From contig CAJUOR010000019.1 of NCBI GenBank assembly GCA_910588165.1, positions 1-12,585 on the forward strand: a stretch of 12,585 nucleotides of DNA, given 5' to 3'. The number at the start of each line of letters is the position of its first letter. Within the stretch, counting starts at the first letter, position 1. Both the position numbers and the translations under genes were made by a program. Shown in pieces: positions 6,258 through 12,064 of the stretch. This DNA comes from an uncultured Thomasclavelia sp. Its GTDB lineage: Bacteria; Bacillota_I; Bacilli_A; Erysipelotrichales; Coprobacillaceae. The notes beneath the pieces are model-generated. The model saw only the letters and a program-made list of their open reading frames with translations. It was not told the origin of the DNA and searched no databases.

Positions 6258-7601
6258 ATGAAACAAGACTTAACTAAAGGCAATATCCTGAAGCAATTGA
6301 TTATTTTCTCTATTCCGCTTTTAATCGGTAATCTTTTCCAACAACTTTATAACACTGTCGATAGTGTCATCGTAGGTAACTTTGTCGGTAAAAACGCCTT
6401 AGCTGCCGTAGGGGCTTCCGGTCCGATTATCAATATGTTAGTGGGGTTCTTTATGGGGCTTGCTACCGGTGCCAGCGTTGTTATTTCACAGTATTTCGGA
6501 GCTAAAGATTACCGTCGACTTCACGATGCCGTTCATACCTCCATGGCAATGACGATTGTGATTGGAATTGCCCTAACCATTATCGGTTCTTTGTTATCGC
6601 CTTTAATGGTTGAATGGATGGGAACACCCCTAGAAGTATTCGATAGTGCCACACTCTATTTACAAATTTATTTTTATGGTGTATTAGGTCTTTTAATCTA
6701 TAATATGGGCTCCGGTATTTTACGAGCTATCGGAGATTCTAAAAGACCGTTATATTTCTTAATTTTCTCAAGTATTGTGAATATTGTTTTAGACTATGTG
6801 TTTGTCGTTTATTTTAAGATGGGAATCGCTGGGGTCGCTTGGGCTACTTTGATTGCTCAATGCATTTCTGCTATCCTCATCATGATGCTGTTGATGAGAA
6901 GTCAGGAAGCTTACAGGATTATTTTAAAAGACTTAAAACTAAGTAAAGAAATGCTTCACAAAGTTGTTTCAATCGGTTTGCCTTCCGGCATACAACAATC
7001 TATTGTTTCTTTCTCAAATGCCATTGTTCAATCCTATGTTAACTCTTTTGGAGCAAGTGCCATGGCTGCCAACAGTTCTTGGTCTAAAATTGATTCCTTT
7101 ATTATCTTACCGATGATGAGCTTTAGCTTAGCTATTACGACTTTTGTCGGTCAAAACTTAGGGGCTAAACAAAAAGAGCGAGCTTTACAAGGAACAAAAA
7201 CCGCTTTAGGACTATCATTTTGTGTAACAGCCTTCCTATCAATTATCGTTTATTTCAATGCTACTTCGCTCCTTCAGATTTTCTCTAGTGATCAAGAAGT
7301 TATCAATTATGCGAAAATGATAATGAATGTTTTCATTCCCGCCTACGTTTTCTTATGTATGGTTCAAATATATGCAGGCACTTTACGAGGTGCCGGTGTA
7401 GCTAATCCACCGATGCTGATTATGATTTTCTGCTATGTCATCGTTCGGCAAATCTATTTAGCGATAGCTGTTCCGATAACACATAATTTCACTTTCGTTA
7501 TGGCCGGTTTCCCGGCAACTTGGGCATTATGTGCGTTGTTGCTATGGCTCTACTATCATCGCAAAACTTGGTTGAACAATGTTAAGATTATTCAAGATTA
7601 A
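6258..7601 (+). CDS. MATE family efflux transporter 2
   Basis: Second MATE exporter, 447 residues with about twelve membrane segments, predicted to drive small-molecule export with an ion gradient. The family marks are strong: LTKGNILKQLIIFSIPLLIGNLFQQLYN at the N-terminus (the common Firmicute MATE opening), D35 in NTVDSVIVG, ALAAVGASG at 48-55, ILRAIGDSKRPLYFL at 154-168, GLPSGIQQ and GQNLGAKQ at the start of the second half, and GTLRGAG near the end. An upstream ATG at 6231 is open but has no ribosome binding site and lies at the predicted transcription start. ATG at 6258 follows AAAGGAAG with 9 bases spacing. The next gene, an AadA-like nucleotidyltransferase, follows after 15 bases with no terminator, so the two are probably one transcript. 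The pairing hints at drug resistance, but the substrate is not readable from sequence. Confidence 0.95.
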   Translation: MKQDLTKGNILKQLIIFSIPLLIGNLFQQLYNTVDSVIVGNFVGKNALAAVGASGPIINMLVGFFMGLATGASVVISQYFGAKDYRRLHDAVHTSMAMTIVIGIALTIIGSLLSPLMVEWMGTPLEVFDSATLYLQIYFYGVLGLLIYNMGSGILRAIGDSKRPLYFLIFSSIVNIVLDYVFVVYFKMGIAGVAWATLIAQCISAILIMMLLMRSQEAYRIILKDLKLSKEMLHKVVSIGLPSGIQQSIVSFSNAIVQSYVNSFGASAMAANSSWSKIDSFIILPMMSFSLAITTFVGQNLGAKQKERALQGTKTALGLSFCVTAFLSIIVYFNATSLLQIFSSDQEVINYAKMIMNVFIPAYVFLCMVQIYAGTLRGAGVANPPMLIMIFCYVIVRQIYLAIAVPITHNFTFVMAGFPATWALCALLLWLYYHRKTWLNNVKIIQD

Positions 7602-7616
7602 GGTATTTCCCGGGAA

Positions 7617-8372
7617 ATGATGTCGATTTTAGAAATGTTAGTCCAAGAATGGCAACAAATCTTAGGCGCTAAACTTGTCGGGATTTATCTTCATGGGTCT
7701 TTATGTTTAGGCGGTTTTCAAGCCGAAACAAGCGATATTGATTTACTTGTTGTTATCGAAGAAGAAATGGCGGACGCAGAAAAAAATAAGCTTATGCTAA
7801 GCATCTTAAACCATTTAGACGATTATCCGCAAAAAGGCTTGGAAATGAGTGTTGTCCTATGCAAAGATATTCAAAAACCTAGTTTTCCTATGCCCTACTC
7901 ACTGCATTTTTCGCCAATGTATTTATGTGAAGCCAAGCAAGACAGTTTAGCTTATGCTCAAAAGATGCATGGCTATGATGATGATTTAGCGGTTCATTTA
8001 ACTATAACCAAAGAAAAAGGCATAGCGCTTTATGGACCTAACCCTCAACAACTCTTTGCTTCTATTCCTAAACAAGCCTATTTAGACAGCATTCTTCAAG
8101 ATTTAAAAGACGGTCAATTTGGAATATTTGAAAATCCCGGTTACTATATTTTAAATCTATGTCGCACATTAGCCTATCTTAAAGACGATCTTATTCTATC
8201 TAAAGATGATGGAGGTAAATGGGCACTAACAAAAAGTAATCAACATATTTCAACCATCAAAAAAGCGCTTTTAGAGCGCCAAAATAACAAAGTCAATTAC
8301 AGTCAAGACGAACTGCGAATTTTTTATCGGGATTATATGGATTTGATTTTAAATAAGCAACAGCTTTCCTAA
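7617..8372 (+). CDS. AadA-like aminoglycoside adenylyltransferase family protein
   Basis: A 251-residue protein with the two-domain layout of ANT(3'')/ANT(9) streptomycin/spectinomycin adenylyltransferases. Domain one is a nucleotidyltransferase fold: GSLCLGGFQAETSDIDLLV at 27-45 carries the Gly-Ser and metal-binding D40 and D42, and E76 in GLEMSVV matches the catalytic glutamate of AadA. The helical second domain has YILNLCRTLAYLKD at 177-190 and LSKDDGGKW at 194-202, where K196 matches the ATP-binding lysine. The active-site set is therefore complete. The tryptophan that follows FGE in AadA and helps bind streptomycin is missing here (HFSPMY at 97-102), so it may accept spectinomycin only, or another substrate. 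Two adjacent ATGs (7617, 7620) are possible. The ribosome binding site is weak, an AAGG overlapping the MATE2 stop, which suggests coupling. Many chromosomal homologues confer no resistance. Family is firm, function is inference. Confidence 0.85.
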   Translation: MMSILEMLVQEWQQILGAKLVGIYLHGSLCLGGFQAETSDIDLLVVIEEEMADAEKNKLMLSILNHLDDYPQKGLEMSVVLCKDIQKPSFPMPYSLHFSPMYLCEAKQDSLAYAQKMHGYDDDLAVHLTITKEKGIALYGPNPQQLFASIPKQAYLDSILQDLKDGQFGIFENPGYYILNLCRTLAYLKDDLILSKDDGGKWALTKSNQHISTIKKALLERQNNKVNYSQDELRIFYRDYMDLILNKQQLS

Positions 8373-8386
8373 AGAAAGCTGTTTTA
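8359..8386. terminator. Shared hairpin between two convergent genes
   Basis: AACAGCTTTC (8359-8368) and GAAAGCTGTT (8374-8383) form a perfect 10-bp stem with a 5-base loop. The TAA of the nucleotidyltransferase gene lies in the loop, and its last three sense codons are in the left arm. On the plus strand TTTTAATTT closes the hairpin, a good terminator. On the minus strand the following TGCTTATTT is weaker. The GNAT stop codon at 8384-8386 abuts the stem. Confidence 0.75.
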
Positions 8387-8869
8387 ATTTATCAAAAAAG
8401 TTTGAGTTAAACACCATTCACCGTCTATTTGAACACGCTTTTCCACAAAAGCTATTTCATTTCTTTCATAATAGCGATGCCAGAAACGAATGGCTTTAGT
8501 ATTTTTTTCAATTTGCATCACAAAGTATTTCCCTTTATACACCTCAAATAAGCCCTTTAAAATTTGGTGAGCTAACCCTTGATGACGATATGGTTTAGCG
8601 ATATAAAACTCGTGAATATTATAATCGTATCCCCTAGGGGCATATCTTCCCTTATGCAGCAACAAAAAGCCCTTGAATTTATCTTCATCATAAATGAGAA
8701 AAGCTTTCAAATCATTATCTGCCAAATACCTTTCAATACCGCCATAAACATAGTTCCCATACCTATCCATTTCCAAATCCTTGACGAAATCAAAAATTTC
8801 ATTCATATAATAATGCATAAACTGTCTTAAAATCGGAAATGTATTGTGATTAACTTGAAGCATTTTCAT
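8384..8869 (-). CDS. GNAT family N-acetyltransferase
   Basis: Small cytoplasmic acetyltransferase (161 residues) that would move acetyl from acetyl-CoA to an unknown amine. The acetyl-CoA-binding motif A is clear: HEFYIAKPYRHQGLAHQIL at 86-104, with the Q/R-x-x-G-x-A pyrophosphate loop at 95-100. It is followed by the motif-B helix KNTKAIRFWHRYYERN at 122-137, and the preceding strand AFLIYDEDKFKGFLLL at 56-71 is typical. The frame is open to a GTG at 8878. ATG at 8869 is preferred because AGAGGTG is 6 bases upstream, whereas the earlier ATG (8875) touches the ribosome binding site. It converges on the AadA-like gene with an 11-base gap. Some GNATs modify aminoglycosides, but nothing here singles out that subgroup, and most small chromosomal members act on proteins, peptides or metabolites. 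Confidence 0.88.
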   Translation of the reverse strand: MKMLQVNHNTFPILRQFMHYYMNEIFDFVKDLEMDRYGNYVYGGIERYLADNDLKAFLIYDEDKFKGFLLLHKGRYAPRGYDYNIHEFYIAKPYRHQGLAHQILKGLFEVYKGKYFVMQIEKNTKAIRFWHRYYERNEIAFVEKRVQIDGEWCLTQTFLIN

Positions 8870-8890
8870 GTACATCACCTCTTTAATTTA

Positions 8891-8919
8891 AGCATAGCAC
8901 AGTTTATCTAAAATATAAA
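8891..8919 (-). promoter_or_regulatory. Promoter of the GNAT gene
   Basis: On the minus strand TTTATA (8919-8914), a 17-base spacer and TATGCT (8896-8891), with TGC directly before the -10, make an extended -10 promoter. The start point would be near 8884, with the GAGGTG ribosome binding site just inside the transcript. Confidence 0.55.
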
Positions 8920-8969
8920 CTATTTTAATATAATATCATCTACTTATACGTACTATTATAATCTAAAAC

Positions 8970-8990
8970 ACCTATCCGATAGGGATAGGT
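8970..8990 (-). terminator. Hairpin after the membrane methyltransferase-like gene
   Basis: ACCTATCC (8970-8977) and GGATAGGT (8983-8990) are perfect reverse complements around GATAG. The stem begins 8 bases past the stop codon of the gene transcribed from the right. The minus strand then reads GTTTTAGATT, a short T-run, so termination is likely moderate. Confidence 0.6.
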
Positions 8991-8998
8991 ATTAAAAA

Positions 8999-10051
8999 CT
9001 ATTCGTCTTGCTTTCTTGCTACAACGTAAAAATGATGAGTACGCATCGCAAAATAACCATTTTTTTGAATCATTTGGTCAATAAAGAAATACTGATTGAT
9101 ACTATCTTCAACTTCACCGATTTTGGCTAACGAATGCTTTTTGACATAATGATAGAAAGCATTCACACTTCTAAAACGAATTTCTCCACGATATTCATCA
9201 GCACCTAAAATCTGATAATGGTAATTTCTTAGACCATCACGGCAAAGTGCTAAATTCCATTGATTCTTGAATAATCTAGGATCGCTGAAAGCATAAAGCT
9301 CTATTAAATTTTCCGAACCACGCTGATGCATAATGACTGTGCCTCCCGGTTTTAAAACACGATTGGCTTCTTGAGGATTAAAATTTTCATTGTAGTACAC
9401 TAATGTATCCATTTTCTTATCCTTAAACGGATAGCGTTTATCGCTTGTTAAGTGTGTAACACGAATAGGTGTATCCGCAAAATATGTTTTAGCTTCCTCT
9501 TCTTTTTCATCGACTAAGAAGCTCACCTGACTATATTTTGACATTTTTGAAAACCAAGCGCCTCCGTCATTTGAAAAACAAGCTAAATGGTCTAAATCGC
9601 AAATATATTCAGAAACAATCCGTGTAAAGTCATACGTTGGTTCTGAAACATATACATCATCTTCATCAATTGGATTTTGCATACGTTTTTGTAGGCTTTC
9701 CATATAGTCTTTAGCTTCTTGAATTTTCTGTTTAAAGCGAAGACGCCCATAATAATGGTAAACAAAGCTAGAGAAAATATCCGCAATCATACCAATACAG
9801 ACAAACACACCTAATATCAATACCCCTTGTGAACTGAAAACACTAATGCCACTAAACAACAGAAAACAAATCACCATAGTGATTACTGTTGATTTCATTT
9901 TTGTATATGTAAATTTTTTTTCAAAATTCAAAAAATAAGCTAAATTCATTCTACGCACAGCATTCTTGCCGTCCAACTCCGAAAAAAGTAATCGCATGAC
10001 AATCATCATAACGACAACAGCCACGACCAATCCAAACAATTCCTTACCCAT
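8999..10051 (-). CDS. Membrane-anchored SAM-methyltransferase-like protein
   Basis: A 350-residue protein in two parts. The N-terminal third is membrane: hydrophobic segments at about 5-23, 54-73 and 76-99, then a charged, helical linker near 103-125. The remainder resembles a class I SAM-dependent methyltransferase: an acidic strand end FLVDE at 178-182 where the ribose-binding acid would sit, MDTLVYYN at 214-221 (motif II/III region), and the very typical RVLKPGGTVIMHQR at 231-244. The C-terminal part HYVKKHSLAKIGEVED...RTHHFYVVARK also fits such enzymes. The SAM-binding loop is odd: CFSNDGGAWFSKM at 158-170 stands where GxGxG is expected, so it may bind SAM unusually or be inactive. ATG at 10051 has AAGGAG 9 bases upstream. 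It is a single gene, divergent from the marR-MATE3 operon. The membrane part matches no family I recognise, and no substrate can be named. Confidence 0.75.
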   Translation of the reverse strand: MGKELFGLVVAVVVMMIVMRLLFSELDGKNAVRRMNLAYFLNFEKKFTYTKMKSTVITMVICFLLFSGISVFSSQGVLILGVFVCIGMIADIFSSFVYHYYGRLRFKQKIQEAKDYMESLQKRMQNPIDEDDVYVSEPTYDFTRIVSEYICDLDHLACFSNDGGAWFSKMSKYSQVSFLVDEKEEEAKTYFADTPIRVTHLTSDKRYPFKDKKMDTLVYYNENFNPQEANRVLKPGGTVIMHQRGSENLIELYAFSDPRLFKNQWNLALCRDGLRNYHYQILGADEYRGEIRFRSVNAFYHYVKKHSLAKIGEVEDSINQYFFIDQMIQKNGYFAMRTHHFYVVARKQDE

Positions 10052-10078
10052 AATTCACGACTCCTTATTATTTTCTCT

Positions 10079-10087
10079 ATTATATCA
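10079..10087 (-). promoter_or_regulatory. Extended -10 promoter of the membrane methyltransferase-like gene
   Basis: The minus strand reads TGA TATAAT (10087 down to 10079), a full extended -10. The start would be near 10072, about 21 bases before the ATG. No clear -35 box. It lies about 50 bp from the nearest MarR-type dyad, so control by that repressor is possible but not shown. Confidence 0.6.
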
Positions 10088-10134
10088 TATTTATTTTGAA
10101 TAGCATATTAACTTGAGCATAATTTTATACATAT

Positions 10135-10154
10135 ATGGTTGACATATCAACCAT
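10135..10154. promoter_or_regulatory. Operator 1: perfect inverted repeat over the marR -35 box
   Basis: ATGGTTGA (10135-10142) and TCAACCAT (10147-10154) are exact reverse complements around CATA. The -35 hexamer TTGACA (10139-10144) is inside the repeat, so a bound dimer would block RNA polymerase. Size and symmetry fit a MarR/MepR-type dimer operator. The binding protein is presumably the adjacent MarR product. Confidence 0.75.
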
Positions 10155-10167
10155 TTTTTAATATAAT
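10139..10167 (+). promoter_or_regulatory. Full-consensus sigma-A promoter of the marR-MATE3 operon
   Basis: TTGACA (10139-10144), exactly 17 bases, TATAAT (10162-10167): all twelve hexamer positions match consensus. Such a promoter would be very strong if left free, which fits its overlap with two operator-like dyads. The start is predicted near 10174, about 36 bases before the marR ATG. Confidence 0.85.
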
Positions 10168-10184
10168 GCTTGATGAGTCAACTA
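10167..10184. promoter_or_regulatory. Operator 2: related dyad at the transcription start
   Basis: TTGA TGAG TCAA (10170-10181) repeats the core of operator 1 (TTGA, four bases, TCAA). Over the 18 positions 10136-10153 against 10167-10184, 12 bases are identical. The centres are 31 bp apart, about three helical turns, so two dimers would sit on the same face of the DNA. The outer arms are imperfect, so affinity is probably lower. Confidence 0.55.
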
Positions 10185-10209
10185 TTATGATGTCAAGAGG
10201 TGAAATTAT

Positions 10210-10644
10210 ATGTCAAATCATCACGATATAGGTAAATATTTAAGTCGTATTCATCGCTTACAATTAAAATATCTTAAGCCTGTGTTTAATGACTTAAACA
10301 TTCCGTCTTCAAGTTTTTCTTTTATTTTAAATATCGCTAAATCTCCCGGTATCAGTCAAAAGCACTTAAGCGCCTTAACAAGAGTTGATGAAGCTCTAGC
10401 GACACGCTTAATTCATCAACTAGAAGCTAATAACGTGGTCTATAAAACACGCAATCCGCAAGATAAGCGTGCCTTTCAACTCTATCTTACAGAAGAGGGG
10501 AATCAAATCGTACCTGAAATTCAGAAAGCATTACGAATTTGGTGGGACGTTTTATTAGAAGATATGCCAATTGAAATATTAGAAAAAAGTTTAGAAACAA
10601 TGACAGAACGTGCAGATACTTTATCTAGAAAGGTGGAAAAATAA
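10210..10644 (+). CDS. MarR family transcriptional regulator
   Basis: A 144-residue dimeric winged-helix repressor, normal size for MarR. Residues 5-45 and 105-144 form the helical dimerisation arms. ISQKHLSALTRVDEALATRLIHQLEANNVV at 48-77 is the helix-turn-helix. RNPQDKRAFQLYLTEEG at 81-97 is the beta wing, with the conserved D85 and R87. The start is well supported, with AAGAGGTG 7 bases before ATG. Its stop codon directly abuts the ATG of MATE exporter 3, as in the Staphylococcus aureus mepR-mepA pair, so it very likely represses itself and the exporter through the two dyads in its promoter, with release by a ligand that is probably an export substrate. Autoregulation is inference from layout. 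The regulator family is certain. Confidence 0.93.
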   Translation: MSNHHDIGKYLSRIHRLQLKYLKPVFNDLNIPSSSFSFILNIAKSPGISQKHLSALTRVDEALATRLIHQLEANNVVYKTRNPQDKRAFQLYLTEEGNQIVPEIQKALRIWWDVLLEDMPIEILEKSLETMTERADTLSRKVEK

Positions 10645-12003
10645 ATGGATGAAACACGTATGAAAAATGATAAGATCTTAAAGTTGTTGATGGAATTTTC
10701 CATTCCGGCAATGATAGGTATGTTAGTGAATGCTATCTATAATATTGTAGACCGTATGTTTATCGGTAATGCACCTCAACTAGGGGCTGTCGGCTTAGCC
10801 GGTATTACGGTATCTTTTCCCGTAACATTGGTTTTAATGGCGTTAAGCTTAATGGTTGGTAACGGTGGAGCAACCCGCTTCTCAATTGCCTTAGGTCAAG
10901 AGAAACATGAAGAAGCTCGTCATTACATGGGAAATTCATTGCTCCTTTCTGTTTTCTTTGGAGCTATCTTTACGATTGTCGGTAATATCTTACTGACTCC
11001 CATGCTGGAATTATTAGGGGCTAGCGAAAGTGTTCTACCCCATGCTCGTGCTTACTTAAGCATTATTTTATATGGTGCTATTTTCCAAGCCGTATCAATG
11101 TGCGGTAATAACTTTTCAAGAGCCCAAGGTAACCCTAAAAATGCAATGATTAGTCAGTTAATCGGTGCCGGTTTTAATATCCTATTCGATTATATCCTCA
11201 TCGTTCAATGCGGTATGGGAATGGAAGGTGCTGCCCTTGCGACCATCGGCGGTCAATTATTGAGTGCCATTTGGCAATTAGTTTTCTTATTTAGTCCACG
11301 TTGTATTTTACCTATTACCAAAAACAGTCTAATTCCCGATATCAGTATGATTAAGGGCATTATTATCACCGGAACACCGATGTTTTTAATGCAGATTTCA
11401 AATAGTATTCTCAATATTATCCTTAATGGTACCGTAGGTAAATACGGTGGGGATATTGCCTTATCTACAGTGGGCATTATCACAAGTTTCCAAACACTAT
11501 TGTTAATGCCAATCACCGGATTAGCTCAAGGTCAACAACCTTTAATCAGTTATAATTTCGGTGCTCAAAGATTAGACAGAGTAAAAGAAACATTGAAATA
11601 TGCAACACTAGGAGGAATGATTATTTCCTCAATCGGCTTTGCGTGTGTCATGTTGTTTCCTCAGCTGATTATTTCGATGTTTAATGGCGAAGCTGAAATC
11701 CTCGAATTAGGAACACGAGCTTTGCGGACTTGGTTTATTGCTTTACCTTTAACTGGGGCAGCGATTGTTATGTCCAATTATTTCCAAGCTGTCGGTAAAG
11801 TAAAAATCGCAAGTTTCTTAAACTTAACACGTCAAATTATTGTGTTAATTCCTCTGATTGTAATTTTAGGGGCTTGCTTTGGTTTATATGGTATTTTCTT
11901 TGCCGTGCCAATTGCAGAAGGTGTGTCATTTGCCCTGGCAGCTATCTTGCTTGCTATCGAAAATAAAAAACATTTCTCTTCCCCTGAAGACGTGGCAGTT
12001 TAA
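10645..12003 (+). CDS. MATE family efflux transporter 3, MepA-like
   Basis: Third MATE exporter (452 residues, about twelve membrane segments), from a different branch than the other two. The N-terminus ILKLLMEFSIPAMIGMLVNAIYNIVDRMFIGN, with D36, followed by GAVGLAGITVSFPV and MVGNGGATRFSIALGQ, is characteristic of MepA-like exporters, which in S. aureus remove quaternary ammonium compounds, dyes, fluoroquinolones and tigecycline. The second half has GTPMFLMQISNSILNIILN and GLAQGQQPLISYNFGAQ, a hallmark of this branch. ATG at 10645 comes directly after the marR stop, with AAAGGTGG 8 bases upstream inside marR. A later ATG at 10660 lacks this spacing. The regulator-first operon supports inducible export of a compound the MarR protein senses. 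The actual substrate is not known, and MepA function is inferred from similarity. Confidence 0.95.
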   Translation: MDETRMKNDKILKLLMEFSIPAMIGMLVNAIYNIVDRMFIGNAPQLGAVGLAGITVSFPVTLVLMALSLMVGNGGATRFSIALGQEKHEEARHYMGNSLLLSVFFGAIFTIVGNILLTPMLELLGASESVLPHARAYLSIILYGAIFQAVSMCGNNFSRAQGNPKNAMISQLIGAGFNILFDYILIVQCGMGMEGAALATIGGQLLSAIWQLVFLFSPRCILPITKNSLIPDISMIKGIIITGTPMFLMQISNSILNIILNGTVGKYGGDIALSTVGIITSFQTLLLMPITGLAQGQQPLISYNFGAQRLDRVKETLKYATLGGMIISSIGFACVMLFPQLIISMFNGEAEILELGTRALRTWFIALPLTGAAIVMSNYFQAVGKVKIASFLNLTRQIIVLIPLIVILGACFGLYGIFFAVPIAEGVSFALAAILLAIENKKHFSSPEDVAV

Positions 12004-12032
12004 AAACATACTACTTTATTAAAAAACTAAAA

Positions 12033-12064
12033 GGCATACAGCTATTTAACTGTATGCCCTATTT
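12033..12064. terminator. Bidirectional terminator between MATE3 and the phosphatidyltransferase gene
   Basis: GGCATACAG (12033-12041) and CTGTATGCC (12050-12058) form a perfect 9-bp stem with loop CTATTTAA. The plus strand continues CTATTTTT, and the minus strand continues TTTTAGTTTTTT. Both convergent transcripts therefore get a hairpin plus T-run. Confidence 0.85.

Noticed and set aside
7617..8372. Loss of the catalytic glutamate in the AadA-like protein
   Set aside because: At first S95 in YSLHFS seemed to replace it, but counting along AadA puts the catalytic glutamate in the LEVTV segment, which matches E76 here, so the active site is intact.
8579..8830. Plus-strand open frame of 83 codons inside the GNAT gene
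   Set aside because: Antisense to the acetyl-CoA-binding region of a well-supported gene. Ile-rich translation typical of a reverse-frame shadow.
9592..9786. Minus-strand open frame in another frame of the membrane methyltransferase-like gene
   Set aside because: It overlaps the same-strand gene completely, has no ribosome binding site, and shows no frameshift in that gene that would make it a broken continuation.
10521..10703. Minus-strand open frame across the marR/MATE3 junction
   Set aside because: Antisense to two firmly supported genes. No start signals.
11253..11516. Minus-strand open frame of 87 codons
   Set aside because: Antisense to the central helices of MATE exporter 3. No start signals.
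653..12064. CRISPR array, tRNA genes or terminal repeats of an insertion sequence
   Set aside because: No regularly spaced direct repeats, no cloverleaf with a TTCGA-type T-loop, and no transposase or paired terminal repeats were found in the gaps between genes.
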